NCBI RefSeq assembly: GCF_002975275.1
Contig: NZ_PCOQ01000012.1
Location: forward strand, 106,529-170,528
From: Achromobacter sp. MYb9
GTDB lineage: Bacteria; Pseudomonadota; Gammaproteobacteria; Burkholderiales; Burkholderiaceae_B
Reading direction: 5' to 3'
DNA: 64,000 nucleotides
Below the pieces are notes generated by a model. It had not been told where the DNA came from. It ran no database searches and saw nothing but the letters and a program-made list of their open reading frames with translations. The position numbers were made by a program, and so were the translations under genes. Shown here one piece after another: positions 17,076-25,620 of the stretch (the first letter of the stretch is position 1; each line of letters opens with the position of its first letter).

Positions 17076-18635
17076 TTAGCGCGCCTCGCCCGCCGCGGGT
17101 TCGCCGCGCAGGGCCGAATCCAGGTATTCGCTGCGGGCGCGCGCGTCCGGGAAACGCATGTCCCGGTAGCTGATGAAGCGAGATCCGCGCGCCAGCCGAT
17201 AGCCCAGCCAGATCAGCAGGAACAGCGGAATGCCGACATAGGTGGCCACCACGCCGCCCCAATCGATCCGGTCCTGCAGGAACGCCTGATAGTTCTGGCC
17301 CAGGGTGATGATCAGGCACAGCACGAAGGCGAAGATCGGGCCGAACGGGAAGAACGGCGACACGTACGGCAGATCAGCCAGGTTGTTGCCCTGCTTCACG
17401 TAGCCGCGGCGGAAGCGGTAGTGGCTGATGGCGATGCCCAGCCACGCGATGAAGCCCGTCATGCCCGACGTGTTCAACAGCCAGATGTAAACCGCATTGG
17501 GGCTGAAGATGAACGTGAAGAAGCACAGCGCCGCCACCACGGTCGTCGCCAGCAGCGCCCACAGCGGCACCCCATTGCGCGAAATACGGCCAAAAATGCG
17601 CGGCGCCTTGCCTTCGCGGGCCAGGCTGTACAGCATGCGCGTGGCCGCATACATGCCCGAATTGCCCGCCGACAGCACCGACGTCAGCACCACGGCGTTC
17701 ATGACCGACGCCGCCCCCAGCAGGCCGGCGCGTTCGAAGATCAGCGCGAACGGGCTGACGCTGATGTCCTCGACCTCGTTGCGCAGCAGATGCGGGTCGG
17801 TATAGGGAATCAGCAGGCCAATCACCAGAATGGCCATGACGTAGAACAGCAGGATGCGCCAGAACACCTGCCGCACCGCACGCGGCAAATTGCGCGCCGG
17901 GTCCTTGGATTCGCCCGCGGCGATGCCGATCAGTTCCGTGCCCTGGAACGAAAAACCCACCACCATCGCAACCCCGATCAGGGCCGCAAAACCGCCCGCG
18001 AACGGTGCATCGCCGACGGTCCAATTGGCCAGGCCGCCCGTTTCGCCGCCGCGGATGATGCCCAGCAGCATCATCACGCCCATGGCCACGAAACCCAGCA
18101 CGGCAACCACTTTGATCAGCGCGAACCAGAATTCAGCTTCGCCGAAGCCGCGCGCCGACATGGCGTTCAGGCCAAAGGTAATCGCCAGGAACAAGGCGCT
18201 CCAGTAGAAGCCGGGCACATCGGGAAACCAGTACGCCATGACAAGCTGCGCCGCCACCAGGTCCACCGCCACGGTGACCGCCCAGTTGTACCAATAGTTC
18301 CAACCCAGCGCGAAGCCGAATCCGTCTTCGACATAGCGGGCGCCATAAGTGGAGAACGAGCCCGAAACCGGCATCGCCGCGGCCAATTCGCCCAGGCTGG
18401 TCATCAGGAAATAGACCATCACCCCGATCAGCACATAGCCCAGCAGCGCGCCGCCGGGCCCCGCCTTGGCAATGGTCGCCCCCGAGGCGACGAACAGGCC
18501 GGTTCCGATGGAACCGCCCACCGCGATCATGGTCAGGTGGCGCGCGGACAGCGTCCGGCGCAGCTCGGACGGTTGGCCCGCCTTCGCTGCGCGCGTGCCG
18601 CTTGCGCGGCGTTCATCGTGTTCCGATGGTGCCAA
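17076..18635 (-). CDS. lysP: Lysine-specific permease LysP
   Basis: The 519-aa APC-superfamily transporter has about 12 membrane helices and near-identity, as I recall it, with E. coli LysP across long stretches: ARHLTMIAVGGSIGTGLFVA, NYWYNWAVTVAVDLVAAQLV, GFSFQGTELIGIAAGESKDP and LLNTSGMTGFIAWLGIAISH. LysP imports lysine with protons and, in enterics, also inhibits CadC. The start is a TTG at 18635 preceded by AAGGAAGAG; no ATG fits before the first helix. The N-terminal tail is about 10 residues longer than in E. coli. Immediately upstream is a structured leader. Confidence 0.93.
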   Translation of the reverse strand: MAPSEHDERRASGTRAAKAGQPSELRRTLSARHLTMIAVGGSIGTGLFVASGATIAKAGPGGALLGYVLIGVMVYFLMTSLGELAAAMPVSGSFSTYGARYVEDGFGFALGWNYWYNWAVTVAVDLVAAQLVMAYWFPDVPGFYWSALFLAITFGLNAMSARGFGEAEFWFALIKVVAVLGFVAMGVMMLLGIIRGGETGGLANWTVGDAPFAGGFAALIGVAMVVGFSFQGTELIGIAAGESKDPARNLPRAVRQVFWRILLFYVMAILVIGLLIPYTDPHLLRNEVEDISVSPFALIFERAGLLGAASVMNAVVLTSVLSAGNSGMYAATRMLYSLAREGKAPRIFGRISRNGVPLWALLATTVVAALCFFTFIFSPNAVYIWLLNTSGMTGFIAWLGIAISHYRFRRGYVKQGNNLADLPYVSPFFPFGPIFAFVLCLIITLGQNYQAFLQDRIDWGGVVATYVGIPLFLLIWLGYRLARGSRFISYRDMRFPDARARSEYLDSALRGEPAAGEAR

Positions 18636-18645
18636 AATGCTCTTC

Positions 18646-18689
18646 CTTCACGTCGTGAAGGCATCCGCGCCACACGCTGCGGATGCCTT
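18646..18689 (-). promoter_or_regulatory. Structured leader of lysP: 11-bp hairpin plus palindrome abutting the ribosome-binding site
   Basis: AAGGCATCCGC (18658-18668) pairs perfectly with GCGGATGCCTT (18679-18689) around a 10-base loop. It overlaps by 3 bases a 15-bp palindrome, CTTCACGTCGTGAAG (18646-18660), whose end touches the AAGGAAGAG ribosome-binding site. A plausible promoter (minus-strand TTTCGC, 17 bases, TATTCT near 18711-18716) would start transcription about 15 bases before the hairpin. There is no T-run, so translational or operator control is more likely than termination. The hairpin could also end the upstream amn transcript. Confidence 0.45.
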
Positions 18690-18767
18690 GGGATTACCGG
18701 GCAACGCGCGAGAATAGCGCAAACCGCCCCGCCGCGAAAAACGCCGGGGCATCGGGGACGGATCCCG

Positions 18768-20273
18768 CTACTGGAAAGCGGTTTCCATGAACGTGCGCAG
18801 TTTGCGCGAATGCAGCCGCTCGGGCGGCATGTCGCGCAACCGCTCCAACGCCCGGATACCGATCTCCAGGTGCTGGTTGACCTGACGGCGATAGAAAACG
18901 CTGGCCATGCCGGGCAGTTTCAGTTCGCCATGCAAGGGTTTGTCCGACACGCACAGCAACGTGCCGTAAGGCACGCGGAAACGGAACCCATTGGCGGCGA
19001 TGGTGGCCGACTCCATATCCAGCGCGATCGCCCGCGACTGCGCAAAGCGTTCGACCAGTTCAACGTGGTCGCGCAGTTCCCAGTTGCGATTGTCGATGGT
19101 GGCGACCGTCCCGGTGCGCATGATGCGCTTCAAGTCCCACCCGGACAGCCCCGCCACTTCTTCCACCGCCTGCTCCAGCGCCACCTGCACCTCGGCCAGC
19201 GCCGGGACGGGCACCCAGGTGGGCAGGTCGGCGTCCAGGACGTGGTCCTCGCGCACATAGCCGTGCGCCAACACGTAGTCGCCCAGCCGCTGCGAATCGC
19301 GCAGACCGGCGCAATGGCCCAGCATCAGCCAGGCATGCGGGCGCAGCACGGCGATGTGGTCGGTGATGGTCTTGGCGTTGGACGGGCCCACCCCGATGTT
19401 CACCAGCGTGATGCCGGAATGGTCGCCGCGCACCAGGTGGTACGCAGGCATCTGCGGCAAGCGGGCGGCCTGCCCTTCGTCGCCCGGGCCGCTTTCCCCG
19501 CGGCGGGTGATGCGATTGCCGGGTTCGACCAGCATTTCGTAGTCTTCGTTGCCACTGGCCATCAGCGCCCGGGCGCGGGCGCAGAACTCGTCCACATAGA
19601 ACTGGTAATTGGTGAACAGCACGAAATTCTGGAAATGCGCCGGCGCGGTCGACGTGTAGTGCTGCAGGCGGTGCAACGAATAGTCAACGCGCTGGGCGGT
19701 GAACGGCGCCAGAGGCTTGGGTTCGCCCTCCTTGCCACGCCAGGAGCCGTTGACGATGGCGTCGTCGGTCACGGCCAGGTCCGGCACATCGAACAGGTCG
19801 CGTAGGGGGCGCTTCAGGGCCTCCAGATGCTCGCCTTCGACATAAGCGCCTTCCGGAAACGCGAAATGCAACGGAATCGGGGAATCGGATTCGCCGACCT
19901 CCACCGCTACCCGGTGGTTCTGCAGCAGTTGGCCGACCTGCTCGATCAGGTAGTCGCGGAACAGTTCGGGTTGCGTGACGGTGGTCTGGTAGATGCCGGG
20001 CTCGGCCACATGACCATAGGACAGGCGCGTGTCGATCGGGTCGTAGGTTTCAACCGCGATGCGGATCGCCGGGTAATAGGCGCGGGCGCGTTCGCGGCCG
20101 TTGCCGCTACCGCTGCCATTCAAGACCTCGCGGAACGCGGCACGCAGGAAGGCCGTATTGCGCGCGTAGATTTCAGCCAGCCGGTCCACCGCCGCCTGCG
20201 CATCCAGGAAAGGTTCAAAGGGCATGGCGTCAGGCCGGTTCATCGACGACAAAGGGTGGACTGCATTCATCAT
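18768..20273 (-). CDS. amn: AMP nucleosidase
   Basis: The 501-aa protein hydrolyses AMP to adenine and ribose 5-phosphate. Features typical of Amn are the N-terminal domain with YPAIRIAVETYDPIDTRLSY, LPLxR-type phosphate contacts, FVLFTNYQFYVDEFCARARA, and a C-terminal nucleoside-phosphorylase fold with LVNIGVGPSNAKTITDH, LMLGHCAGLRDSQRLGDYVL, and ALDMESATIAANGFRFRVPYGTLLCVSDKPLHGELK, whose DMES acidic residue contacts the ribose. The start at 20273 has GGAG 10 bases upstream; a second ATG follows immediately. It lies upstream of lysP on the same strand with a 132-bp gap. It probably adjusts adenylate pools. Confidence 0.93.
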   Translation of the reverse strand: MMNAVHPLSSMNRPDAMPFEPFLDAQAAVDRLAEIYARNTAFLRAAFREVLNGSGSGNGRERARAYYPAIRIAVETYDPIDTRLSYGHVAEPGIYQTTVTQPELFRDYLIEQVGQLLQNHRVAVEVGESDSPIPLHFAFPEGAYVEGEHLEALKRPLRDLFDVPDLAVTDDAIVNGSWRGKEGEPKPLAPFTAQRVDYSLHRLQHYTSTAPAHFQNFVLFTNYQFYVDEFCARARALMASGNEDYEMLVEPGNRITRRGESGPGDEGQAARLPQMPAYHLVRGDHSGITLVNIGVGPSNAKTITDHIAVLRPHAWLMLGHCAGLRDSQRLGDYVLAHGYVREDHVLDADLPTWVPVPALAEVQVALEQAVEEVAGLSGWDLKRIMRTGTVATIDNRNWELRDHVELVERFAQSRAIALDMESATIAANGFRFRVPYGTLLCVSDKPLHGELKLPGMASVFYRRQVNQHLEIGIRALERLRDMPPERLHSRKLRTFMETAFQ

Positions 20274-20369
20274 TGAGCTTTACTCCGCTTTCTTGTCTGC
20301 CGATTATGCCCGAGCGCGCCGTCGATGAAGCGTCATATTCCGGCACGCCTGCGCGGCGCCACCGTCGCC

Positions 20370-20394
20370 AATGATATAGAAACAATATATCATT
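20370..20394. promoter_or_regulatory. 25-bp palindrome upstream of the DUF2946/TonB receptor genes (candidate Zur/Fur-family operator)
   Basis: AATGATATA (20370-20378) and TATATCATT (20386-20394) are perfect inverted repeats around a 7-base spacer. The AT-rich block stands out in GC-rich DNA, between the amn start and the DUF2946-like gene, 41 bp before the latter. AT-rich palindromes of this size are typical of Fur-family repressors, and the downstream receptor resembles the zinc receptor ZnuD, so Zur is the leading candidate. The sequence does not exactly match the enterobacterial Zur box. Confidence 0.55.
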
Positions 20395-20435
20395 CCGTTT
20401 TTGCCCGTTTTTTGCCCCTCCCTTCGCGCGCCCTC

Positions 20436-20789
20436 ATGCCATCGCTGCCCGGCCTTCGCCACGCCCCCTCGCCGCTGTTCGTGCGCTGGGCCGTGCTTGT
20501 CTGGCTGTCCGCCTGCCTGTTGCTGGCGCCCATGGGCAGCCTGCGGCATGCATTGACCCACCTGGGCGAGGCCCCGGGCGCCAGCCAGGACGACGCCCAC
20601 GCGCATGAAAAGCTGGGGCACTGCGACCTTTGCCAATTGTGGGACGTGCTGGACGCCACGCTCCCATCGTCTTTCGCATGGATCGGCGGCCACGCTGCCC
20701 ATGCGGCGCCTGTCGCCCCCCTGCCCGCTGGCACCAACGCCATCGGCGGCACCTGGTTCCAACCCCGCGCCCCGCCGGCCCAGGCCTGA
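20436..20789 (+). CDS. DUF2946-like small membrane or secreted protein
   Basis: The 117-aa protein has an N-terminal hydrophobic segment (FVRWAVLVWLSACLLLAPMG), then a His-rich stretch (HALTHLG, DDAHAHEKLGHCDLCQLWD) with a CxxC pair. Such DUF2946-type proteins often accompany TonB receptors and metal genes, and the His/Cys content suggests metal binding, but function is unknown. The ATG at 20436 is preferred; the frame is open upstream to 20325 but that would put the palindrome inside the coding region. It is separated from the TonB receptor by 77 bp on the same strand, so an operon is likely. Confidence 0.65.
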   Translation: MPSLPGLRHAPSPLFVRWAVLVWLSACLLLAPMGSLRHALTHLGEAPGASQDDAHAHEKLGHCDLCQLWDVLDATLPSSFAWIGGHAAHAAPVAPLPAGTNAIGGTWFQPRAPPAQA

Positions 20790-20866
20790 AATCTGCCATC
20801 GCGCCGCCTTGCAGGCGGCCCTGATTTCATTTGCCGGCCTTGTCGCCGGCGCCCTGGATATCCACC

Positions 20867-22993
20867 ATGAATTTCCCGACCGCCCGTGCCTCGGGCAGCG
20901 TGCCGCCGCGCGCTCGCGCCCTGCGCATTTTCGCCCTGCGCCCGCTTGCCTTGGCTTGCGCCTATGCCCTGCCGCTAGCCGTGCCCCTTGCGTTACCCGG
21001 TGCCGCGCGTGCACAGCGCGCCCCGGAAGCCACCACCTTGTCGCCCGTCGTCGTCACCGCCAACCCGCTGGGCAGCGACGCGCTGGCGTCGCCCTCGACC
21101 GTGCTCCAGGGCCAGGAACTGGACCTGCGGCGCGGCTCCAACCTGGGCGAAACCCTGAACGGACTGCCCGGCGTGTCCACCACCAGCTACGGCCCGATGG
21201 TGGGCCGGCCCATCATCCGCGGGCTGGACGGCGACCGCATCCGCTTGCTGAACAATGGCGTCGGCACCCTGGATGCCTCGTCGCTGTCGTTCGACCACGC
21301 CGTGCCGCAAGACCCGCTGTCGACCAACCGCGTCGAAATCCTGCGCGGACCCGCCGCGCTGCTGTATGGCGGCAACGCCATCGGGGGCGTGGTCAACACG
21401 CTGGACAATCGCATTCCTACCGAACCCGTCGACGGCATCCATGGAGAGGTGGGCGGCAGCTACGGCGGCGCCAACAACGACCGCAACGGCGCCATCCAGC
21501 TGGAAGGCGGCGACGGTACGTTCGCGATCCATGCCGACGCCTTCGGCCGCAAGACCGGCACGCTGCGCATCCCTGGCTATGCCCGCACCGCCACGCAGCG
21601 CGCCGCGGACGGCGCGGGCGCCGAACAGGCGCGCGATCGGCTGCCCAACAGCGATGGTGAGGCCAGCGGCGGCGCGCTGGGCATGTCCTGGACGGGCGAA
21701 CATGGCTATGCCGGCCTGTCCTACAGCGGGTACGACGCCAACTACGGCTCGGTCGCCGAAGCCGACGTCCGCATCAAGATGCACCAGGAACGCTTCGGTT
21801 TCGCAAGCGAACTGCGCGACTTGAGCGGCGCGTTCCAGAGCATCAAGCTGAATTTCGCCTACACCGATTACCAGCACAAGGAAATCGAGGGCGGCGAAAC
21901 CGGCACGGTGTTCAAGAACCGCGGCTACGAGGCCCGTATCGAGGCGCGGCACGCGGACATCGGTCCGCTACATGGCGTCGTGGGCTTGCAACTGGGCCAA
22001 ACGCGGTTTTCAGCGCTGGGCGACGAAGCGCTGGTTCCCACCACCGACACGGATTCCGCCGCGATCTTCGCCCTGGAGGAATGGACGCTGAACGAGCGCC
22101 TGACGCTGTCTGCGGGCGCCCGCATGGACCACACGCGGCTACGCCCCAACGCAGGCGGCAATGACCGGTTCGACGACTCGACCCGCCGCAGCGTCACGGC
22201 CGGCAGTTTTTCGCTGGGCGGTGTCTACAAGCTGACCCCTCTGTGGTCCCTGGCGGCCAACGGCGCCTACACCGAACGCGCGCCCACCTTCTACGAGCTC
22301 TATGCCAACGGCCCCCACGCGGCCACCGGCCAGTACCTGGTCGGCGACCAGAACCTGGGCAAAGAGCGGGCGTGGTCAGGCGATCTGTCGCTGCGCTACA
22401 AGGACGGCAACGATCATGGCAGCGTCGGCGTGTTCTACAGCAGCTTCGCCAACTACCTGGCGGAAACGAACACCGGGCGCTACCGCAATGACGACGGCGG
22501 CATCGTGACGGCCGGGGACGACGGCGCCCTGCCCGAGGCCCGCTACCAGGGCGTCGCGGCGCGCCTGTACGGCCTTGAAGCCGAGAACGTGACCCGCATC
22601 CTGCAGCGGGACGGCCACGCGCTGGACTTGGGGCTGTCGGGCGACTACACCGTCTCGCGCAACCGCGACACAGGACGGTCCCTGCCCCGCATTCCGCCGC
22701 TGCGCCTGCGGGTGGCGCTGGATTACGGCTACGGTCCGTACAGCGCAGGCGTCAGTGTCTCGAAAGCATTCGCGCAGCACGATCATCCGGCCAATGACAC
22801 GGCGACGGCGGGCTACTACAGCCTGGATGCCAATGCCGGCTACCGCTTCAAGGCCACCGGCGTGCAGTGGCAAGCCTATGTGCGCGGCATCAACCTGACC
22901 AACCAAGACATCCGCTACGCGACCTCGGTGCTACGAGACGTCGCGCCTGAAGGCGGACGCGCGGTGATGGTGGGCTTGCGGGGCAGCTTCTAA
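20867..22993 (+). CDS. TonB-dependent outer-membrane receptor, ZnuD-like
   Basis: The 708-aa receptor has a signal peptide ending near AARAQ (residue 50) and a TonB box (TLSPVVVTAN, 57-66). Its plug domain contains GVSTTSYGPMVGRPIIRGLD and FDHAVPQDPLSTNRVEILRG followed by GPAALLYGGNAIGGVVN, which strongly recalls the zinc receptor ZnuD. The beta-barrel ends with the terminal aromatic VGLRGSF. Zinc, or another divalent metal, is the likely ligand, by family resemblance and by the upstream Fur-family-like palindrome. The ATG at 20867 has a GGA 8 bases upstream. Confidence 0.88.
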   Translation: MNFPTARASGSVPPRARALRIFALRPLALACAYALPLAVPLALPGAARAQRAPEATTLSPVVVTANPLGSDALASPSTVLQGQELDLRRGSNLGETLNGLPGVSTTSYGPMVGRPIIRGLDGDRIRLLNNGVGTLDASSLSFDHAVPQDPLSTNRVEILRGPAALLYGGNAIGGVVNTLDNRIPTEPVDGIHGEVGGSYGGANNDRNGAIQLEGGDGTFAIHADAFGRKTGTLRIPGYARTATQRAADGAGAEQARDRLPNSDGEASGGALGMSWTGEHGYAGLSYSGYDANYGSVAEADVRIKMHQERFGFASELRDLSGAFQSIKLNFAYTDYQHKEIEGGETGTVFKNRGYEARIEARHADIGPLHGVVGLQLGQTRFSALGDEALVPTTDTDSAAIFALEEWTLNERLTLSAGARMDHTRLRPNAGGNDRFDDSTRRSVTAGSFSLGGVYKLTPLWSLAANGAYTERAPTFYELYANGPHAATGQYLVGDQNLGKERAWSGDLSLRYKDGNDHGSVGVFYSSFANYLAETNTGRYRNDDGGIVTAGDDGALPEARYQGVAARLYGLEAENVTRILQRDGHALDLGLSGDYTVSRNRDTGRSLPRIPPLRLRVALDYGYGPYSAGVSVSKAFAQHDHPANDTATAGYYSLDANAGYRFKATGVQWQAYVRGINLTNQDIRYATSVLRDVAPEGGRAVMVGLRGSF

Positions 22994-23000
22994 GGGGTCA

Positions 23001-23056
23001 ATTCGCGGCCGCCGTTACGTTCGCCCTTGGGGGTGGCGTAACGCCGGCCGCGGAAT
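23001..23056 (+). terminator. Long stem-loop after the TonB receptor gene
   Basis: The arms at 23001-23019 and 23037-23056 pair over about 18 bp with one bulge and one mismatch around a 17-base loop, starting 8 bp after the stop codon. No T-run follows. It probably terminates or protects the DUF2946-receptor transcript. Confidence 0.55.
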
Positions 23057-23098
23057 AATGCTGCATTGCACTACAAATGTAATGAAACTTTATTCCAT

Positions 23099-23104
23099 TA
23101 TAAT
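23099..23104 (+). promoter_or_regulatory. Possible -10 element for the NlpC/P60 gene
   Basis: A consensus TATAAT lies in an AT-rich patch about 100 bp before the start codon. Just upstream is an imperfect inverted repeat (TAATGAAA, CTTTA, TTCCATTA at 23080-23100). The -35 region is weak, so this may be an activator- or repressor-controlled promoter. Confidence 0.35.
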
Positions 23105-23206
23105 TTGCGAGTATCCAAAGCGCCTGCGCGCCGGATGCCCCCTTTCCGCCGGCTTGCCCCCTATGGGCAAAGCCATGCCGCCCACTCCGATTTTTGAAGT
23201 GACGTA

Positions 23207-23803
23207 ATGACTCCGCCCACGCGAAAAGTCCGAATTGCCAATTTCAGCATTCCTGTTTTCCTGTCAGCCCCGCTTCTGGCCCTGACCCTTTCCTGGATTC
23301 CCGGCGCCGCCCAGGCATCCCTCCCCTCCGAGCAAGCCCGCCCGACCTTAAGCGGCCTGCGCCTGGCGCAAGAGCCCACCGTTCCCACCCTGCGTGAACG
23401 CGTCGTGCAAGCCGGCCTGGACGCCATCGGCACGCCCTACAGCTGGGGCGGCGACGATGCCGAAGGTTTCGATTGCAGCGGGCTGGTGCTGTATGTGTTC
23501 CGCGAAATCGCGGGACTCGAACTTCCCCGCACGGCACGCGCGCAGCGCACCTCGGGCGAATCGGTATCGAACAAGAAAGAACTGCGTCCCGGCGACCTGG
23601 TGTTCTTCGCCACCCGCGGACGCGGCGTAACCTCGCACGTCGGCATCTACATCGGCCAGAACAAGTTCGTTCACGCGCCGCGCCGTGGCACCAAAGTGCG
23701 TATCGACGAGATGAAGAACCCCTACTGGACCAAGCGCTACGTCGGCGCGCGGCGCTACCTGGATACGACGCAAAGCCAGATGCTGGCCCAGGCTTCCCGC
23801 TAA
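23207..23803 (+). CDS. NlpC/P60 (C40) family peptidoglycan hydrolase
   Basis: The 198-aa secreted protein has a signal peptide (hydrophobic stretch at about 14-37 ending AAQA) and one NlpC/P60 domain (about 62-185). It keeps the catalytic Cys in GFDCSGLV (C90), His in SHVGIYIG (H144) and a second His in FVHAPRRG (H156). GTPYSWGGDD before the Cys is typical. These enzymes cut gamma-D-glutamyl-diaminopimelate bonds in cell-wall peptides. No other domain is present, as in small Spr/MepS-like hydrolases. It is followed by a hairpin with flanking A/T runs. Confidence 0.92.
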   Translation: MTPPTRKVRIANFSIPVFLSAPLLALTLSWIPGAAQASLPSEQARPTLSGLRLAQEPTVPTLRERVVQAGLDAIGTPYSWGGDDAEGFDCSGLVLYVFREIAGLELPRTARAQRTSGESVSNKKELRPGDLVFFATRGRGVTSHVGIYIGQNKFVHAPRRGTKVRIDEMKNPYWTKRYVGARRYLDTTQSQMLAQASR

Positions 23804-23829
23804 ATCCGGTTTCTGGCAAGTCCAGGCGG

Positions 23830-23857
23830 AAAAAAGGCGCCTGCCGGGGCGCCTTTC
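23830..23857. terminator. Bidirectional intrinsic terminator
   Basis: AAGGCGCC and GGCGCCTT form an 8-bp stem with a 6-base loop. A-rich sequence lies on the left and TTTCT on the right, so it can stop transcription of the NlpC/P60 gene and, more strongly, of the convergent SDR gene. Confidence 0.8.
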
Positions 23858-23913
23858 TGGGGAAAGTTGCAGAGCCTGCCGTGGGAGTTTCCCGCCGCAG
23901 GCGCTTTGTGCGT

Positions 23914-24684
23914 TCAGCCGCGGCCGACGAACGGCATGTTCGTTGCCATGATGGTCATGAACTGCACGTTGGCTTCCAGCGGCAGGCGCGCCATGGCGGC
24001 AACCGCCTGTGCCACGTGCGCCACATCCATGCGCGGTTCGACCTTGGTGCTGCCGTCCGCCTGCAGGATGCCGGCCGCCATGCGTTCGGTCATCTCGGTG
24101 GCCGCGTTGCCGATGTCGATCTGGCCGCAAGCAATACTGTAGGGCCGGCAATCCAGCGAAATCGACTTGGTCAGCCCGGTCACCGCATGCTTGGTCGCGG
24201 TGTACGCGATCGAGAACGGGCGCGGGGCGTGCGATGAAATCGACCCGTTATTGATGATGCGCCCGCCTTGCGGCGTTTGCGCCTTCATGATGCGGATGGC
24301 GGCCTGCGCGCACAGAAACATGCCGGTCAGGTTGGTGTCGACGACATCGCGCCACACCGACACCGGCAATTCTTCGATAGGCATCGCCGGCGCCCCACGG
24401 CCCGCATTGTTGAACAACACGTCCAGGCGGCCGTACTCGCGCTGCGCCGTGTCGAAGAGATCGCGCACGGCGTTTTCGTCGGTCACGTCGGTCGGCACCA
24501 CCAGTGCCCTCACGCCGTCTTCGCCCGCCGCGGTGCGGGTGGCTTCCAGGGGCTCGCGACGGCGGCCGGCCAACACCACGCGATAACCCTGGGCCAGGAA
24601 TTCCAGCGCCACGGCACGTCCAATTCCCGTGCCTGCGCCGGTCACCAGGGCCACGCGGGGCGGTTCGATCTCGTTCGAGTGCAT
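23914..24684 (-). CDS. SDR-family oxidoreductase
   Basis: The 256-aa classical short-chain dehydrogenase has the NAD(P)-binding motif [11 protein letters not shown] (about 14-24), the structural NNAG, and the active-site Ser in INNGSISSH followed by YTATK (Tyr and Lys of the catalytic triad). AGRRRE after the second strand suggests NADPH preference. The ATG at 24684 has an AGGAG ribosome-binding site. The substrate is unknown. It is divergent from the tsdBA cytochrome genes over 231 bp, but a shared function is not evident. Confidence 0.88.
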   Translation of the reverse strand: MHSNEIEPPRVALVTGAGTGIGRAVALEFLAQGYRVVLAGRRREPLEATRTAAGEDGVRALVVPTDVTDENAVRDLFDTAQREYGRLDVLFNNAGRGAPAMPIEELPVSVWRDVVDTNLTGMFLCAQAAIRIMKAQTPQGGRIINNGSISSHAPRPFSIAYTATKHAVTGLTKSISLDCRPYSIACGQIDIGNAATEMTERMAAGILQADGSTKVEPRMDVAHVAQAVAAMARLPLEANVQFMTIMATNMPFVGRG

Positions 24685-24832
24685 CGGATTCTCCTTGTTA
24701 TCAATCGGCGTGATGCTACCCGAATCAATCCCCCGATGCTGCAAGCAAAGTTAGCAGCCGCGACACACTTTTCCCTCCTGCCACGCAAGCAAAAGAAACC
24801 CGAATGCCGAGGCTCAAGCCAACGATTTCGCG

Positions 24833-24859
24833 TTGATCTGTCACAAGTGTTTATATAAT
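24833..24859 (+). promoter_or_regulatory. Possible promoter of the tsdB-tsdA genes
   Basis: TTGATC at 24833-24838 and TATAAT at 24854-24859 lie within an unusually AT-rich stretch about 60 bp before tsdB. The spacer is 15 bases, shorter than ideal. Confidence 0.35.
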
Positions 24860-24915
24860 TTATGGAAATTTGCTTATTACCCAAAGTCCAATAACATTCC
24901 TCGGAGCAGGCAACC

Positions 24916-25620
24916 ATGACCTCACGGTCCCTTCCCCGCGCCCTTGCGCTTGGCGCATTGATCGCCACCCTCGGCACTGCGCAAGCCGCGCCTGACGGCA
25001 AACAGATCAGCACCCAGGGCGCCAATGGCGCACCCGCCTGTATCACCTGTCATGGCGCTCGCGGCGAAGGCAACCCCGCTGCGGGCTTTCCGCAATTGGC
25101 AGGCATCGGCGCCAAGTATCTGGCGGAGCAGCTGGAAGCCATGGCCAACGGATCGCGGGTCAGCCCCGTCATGGCCGCAACGGCCAAGGCGCTGGACCCC
25201 GCGCAGCAGCAAGCGGTGGCCAGCTACTACGCCAGCCTGCCCTCCCCGCTGAATGTGGATCGCCTGGCTGCCACGGCCATGCATCCGGTCAAGCCGGCCG
25301 ACACCGGGGCGTGGCTTGCCACGCGCGGCGCGTGGGACAAGAACGTGCCCGCCTGTAATCAATGCCACGGCCCCGGCGGCATCGGCGTGGGCGACAACTT
25401 CCCCGCGCTGGCGGGCCAGCCCGCCGCCTACATCGCTGGCCAATTGCGCGCCTGGCGGCAAGGCCAACGCCCGCCCGGCCCACTGGGCCTGATGCCCGCC
25501 GTCGCCACCCGCCTGACGGACGCCGACATCGACGCCGTCTCCGCCTACTATGCCGGCCTGCCCAAAGCCGCCGACCTGCTTGCCTCGCAAGCCAACGCCG
25601 CCGAGGGAGCCAAGCAATGA
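24916..25620 (+). CDS. tsdB: Diheme cytochrome c4-type protein, probable TsdB
   Basis: The 234-aa periplasmic cytochrome has a signal peptide (ALALGALIATLGTAQAA) and two class-I cytochrome c domains with heme motifs CITCH (C42, C45, H46) and CNQCH (C147, C150, H151). ASYYASLPSP and SAYYAGLPKA are the paired c4-type C-terminal helices. In TsdBA systems a diheme TsdB accepts electrons from the thiosulfate dehydrogenase TsdA and passes them to an oxidase. Its TGA overlaps the next ATG by 4 bases (ATGA). The symbol rests on this pairing; by sequence alone it is a cytochrome c4. Confidence 0.8.
   Translation: MTSRSLPRALALGALIATLGTAQAAPDGKQISTQGANGAPACITCHGARGEGNPAAGFPQLAGIGAKYLAEQLEAMANGSRVSPVMAATAKALDPAQQQAVASYYASLPSPLNVDRLAATAMHPVKPADTGAWLATRGAWDKNVPACNQCHGPGGIGVGDNFPALAGQPAAYIAGQLRAWRQGQRPPGPLGLMPAVATRLTDADIDAVSAYYAGLPKAADLLASQANAAEGAKQ

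Noticed and set aside
18636..18710. Lysine riboswitch upstream of lysP
   Set aside because: The leader is far too short for the L-box fold and lacks its conserved core; only simple hairpins are present.
17421..19805. Long open frame (about 794 codons) antisense to lysP and amn
   Set aside because: It is His/Arg/Gln-rich low-complexity translation typical of the antisense of GC-rich genes, and it lies opposite two genes with clear family matches.
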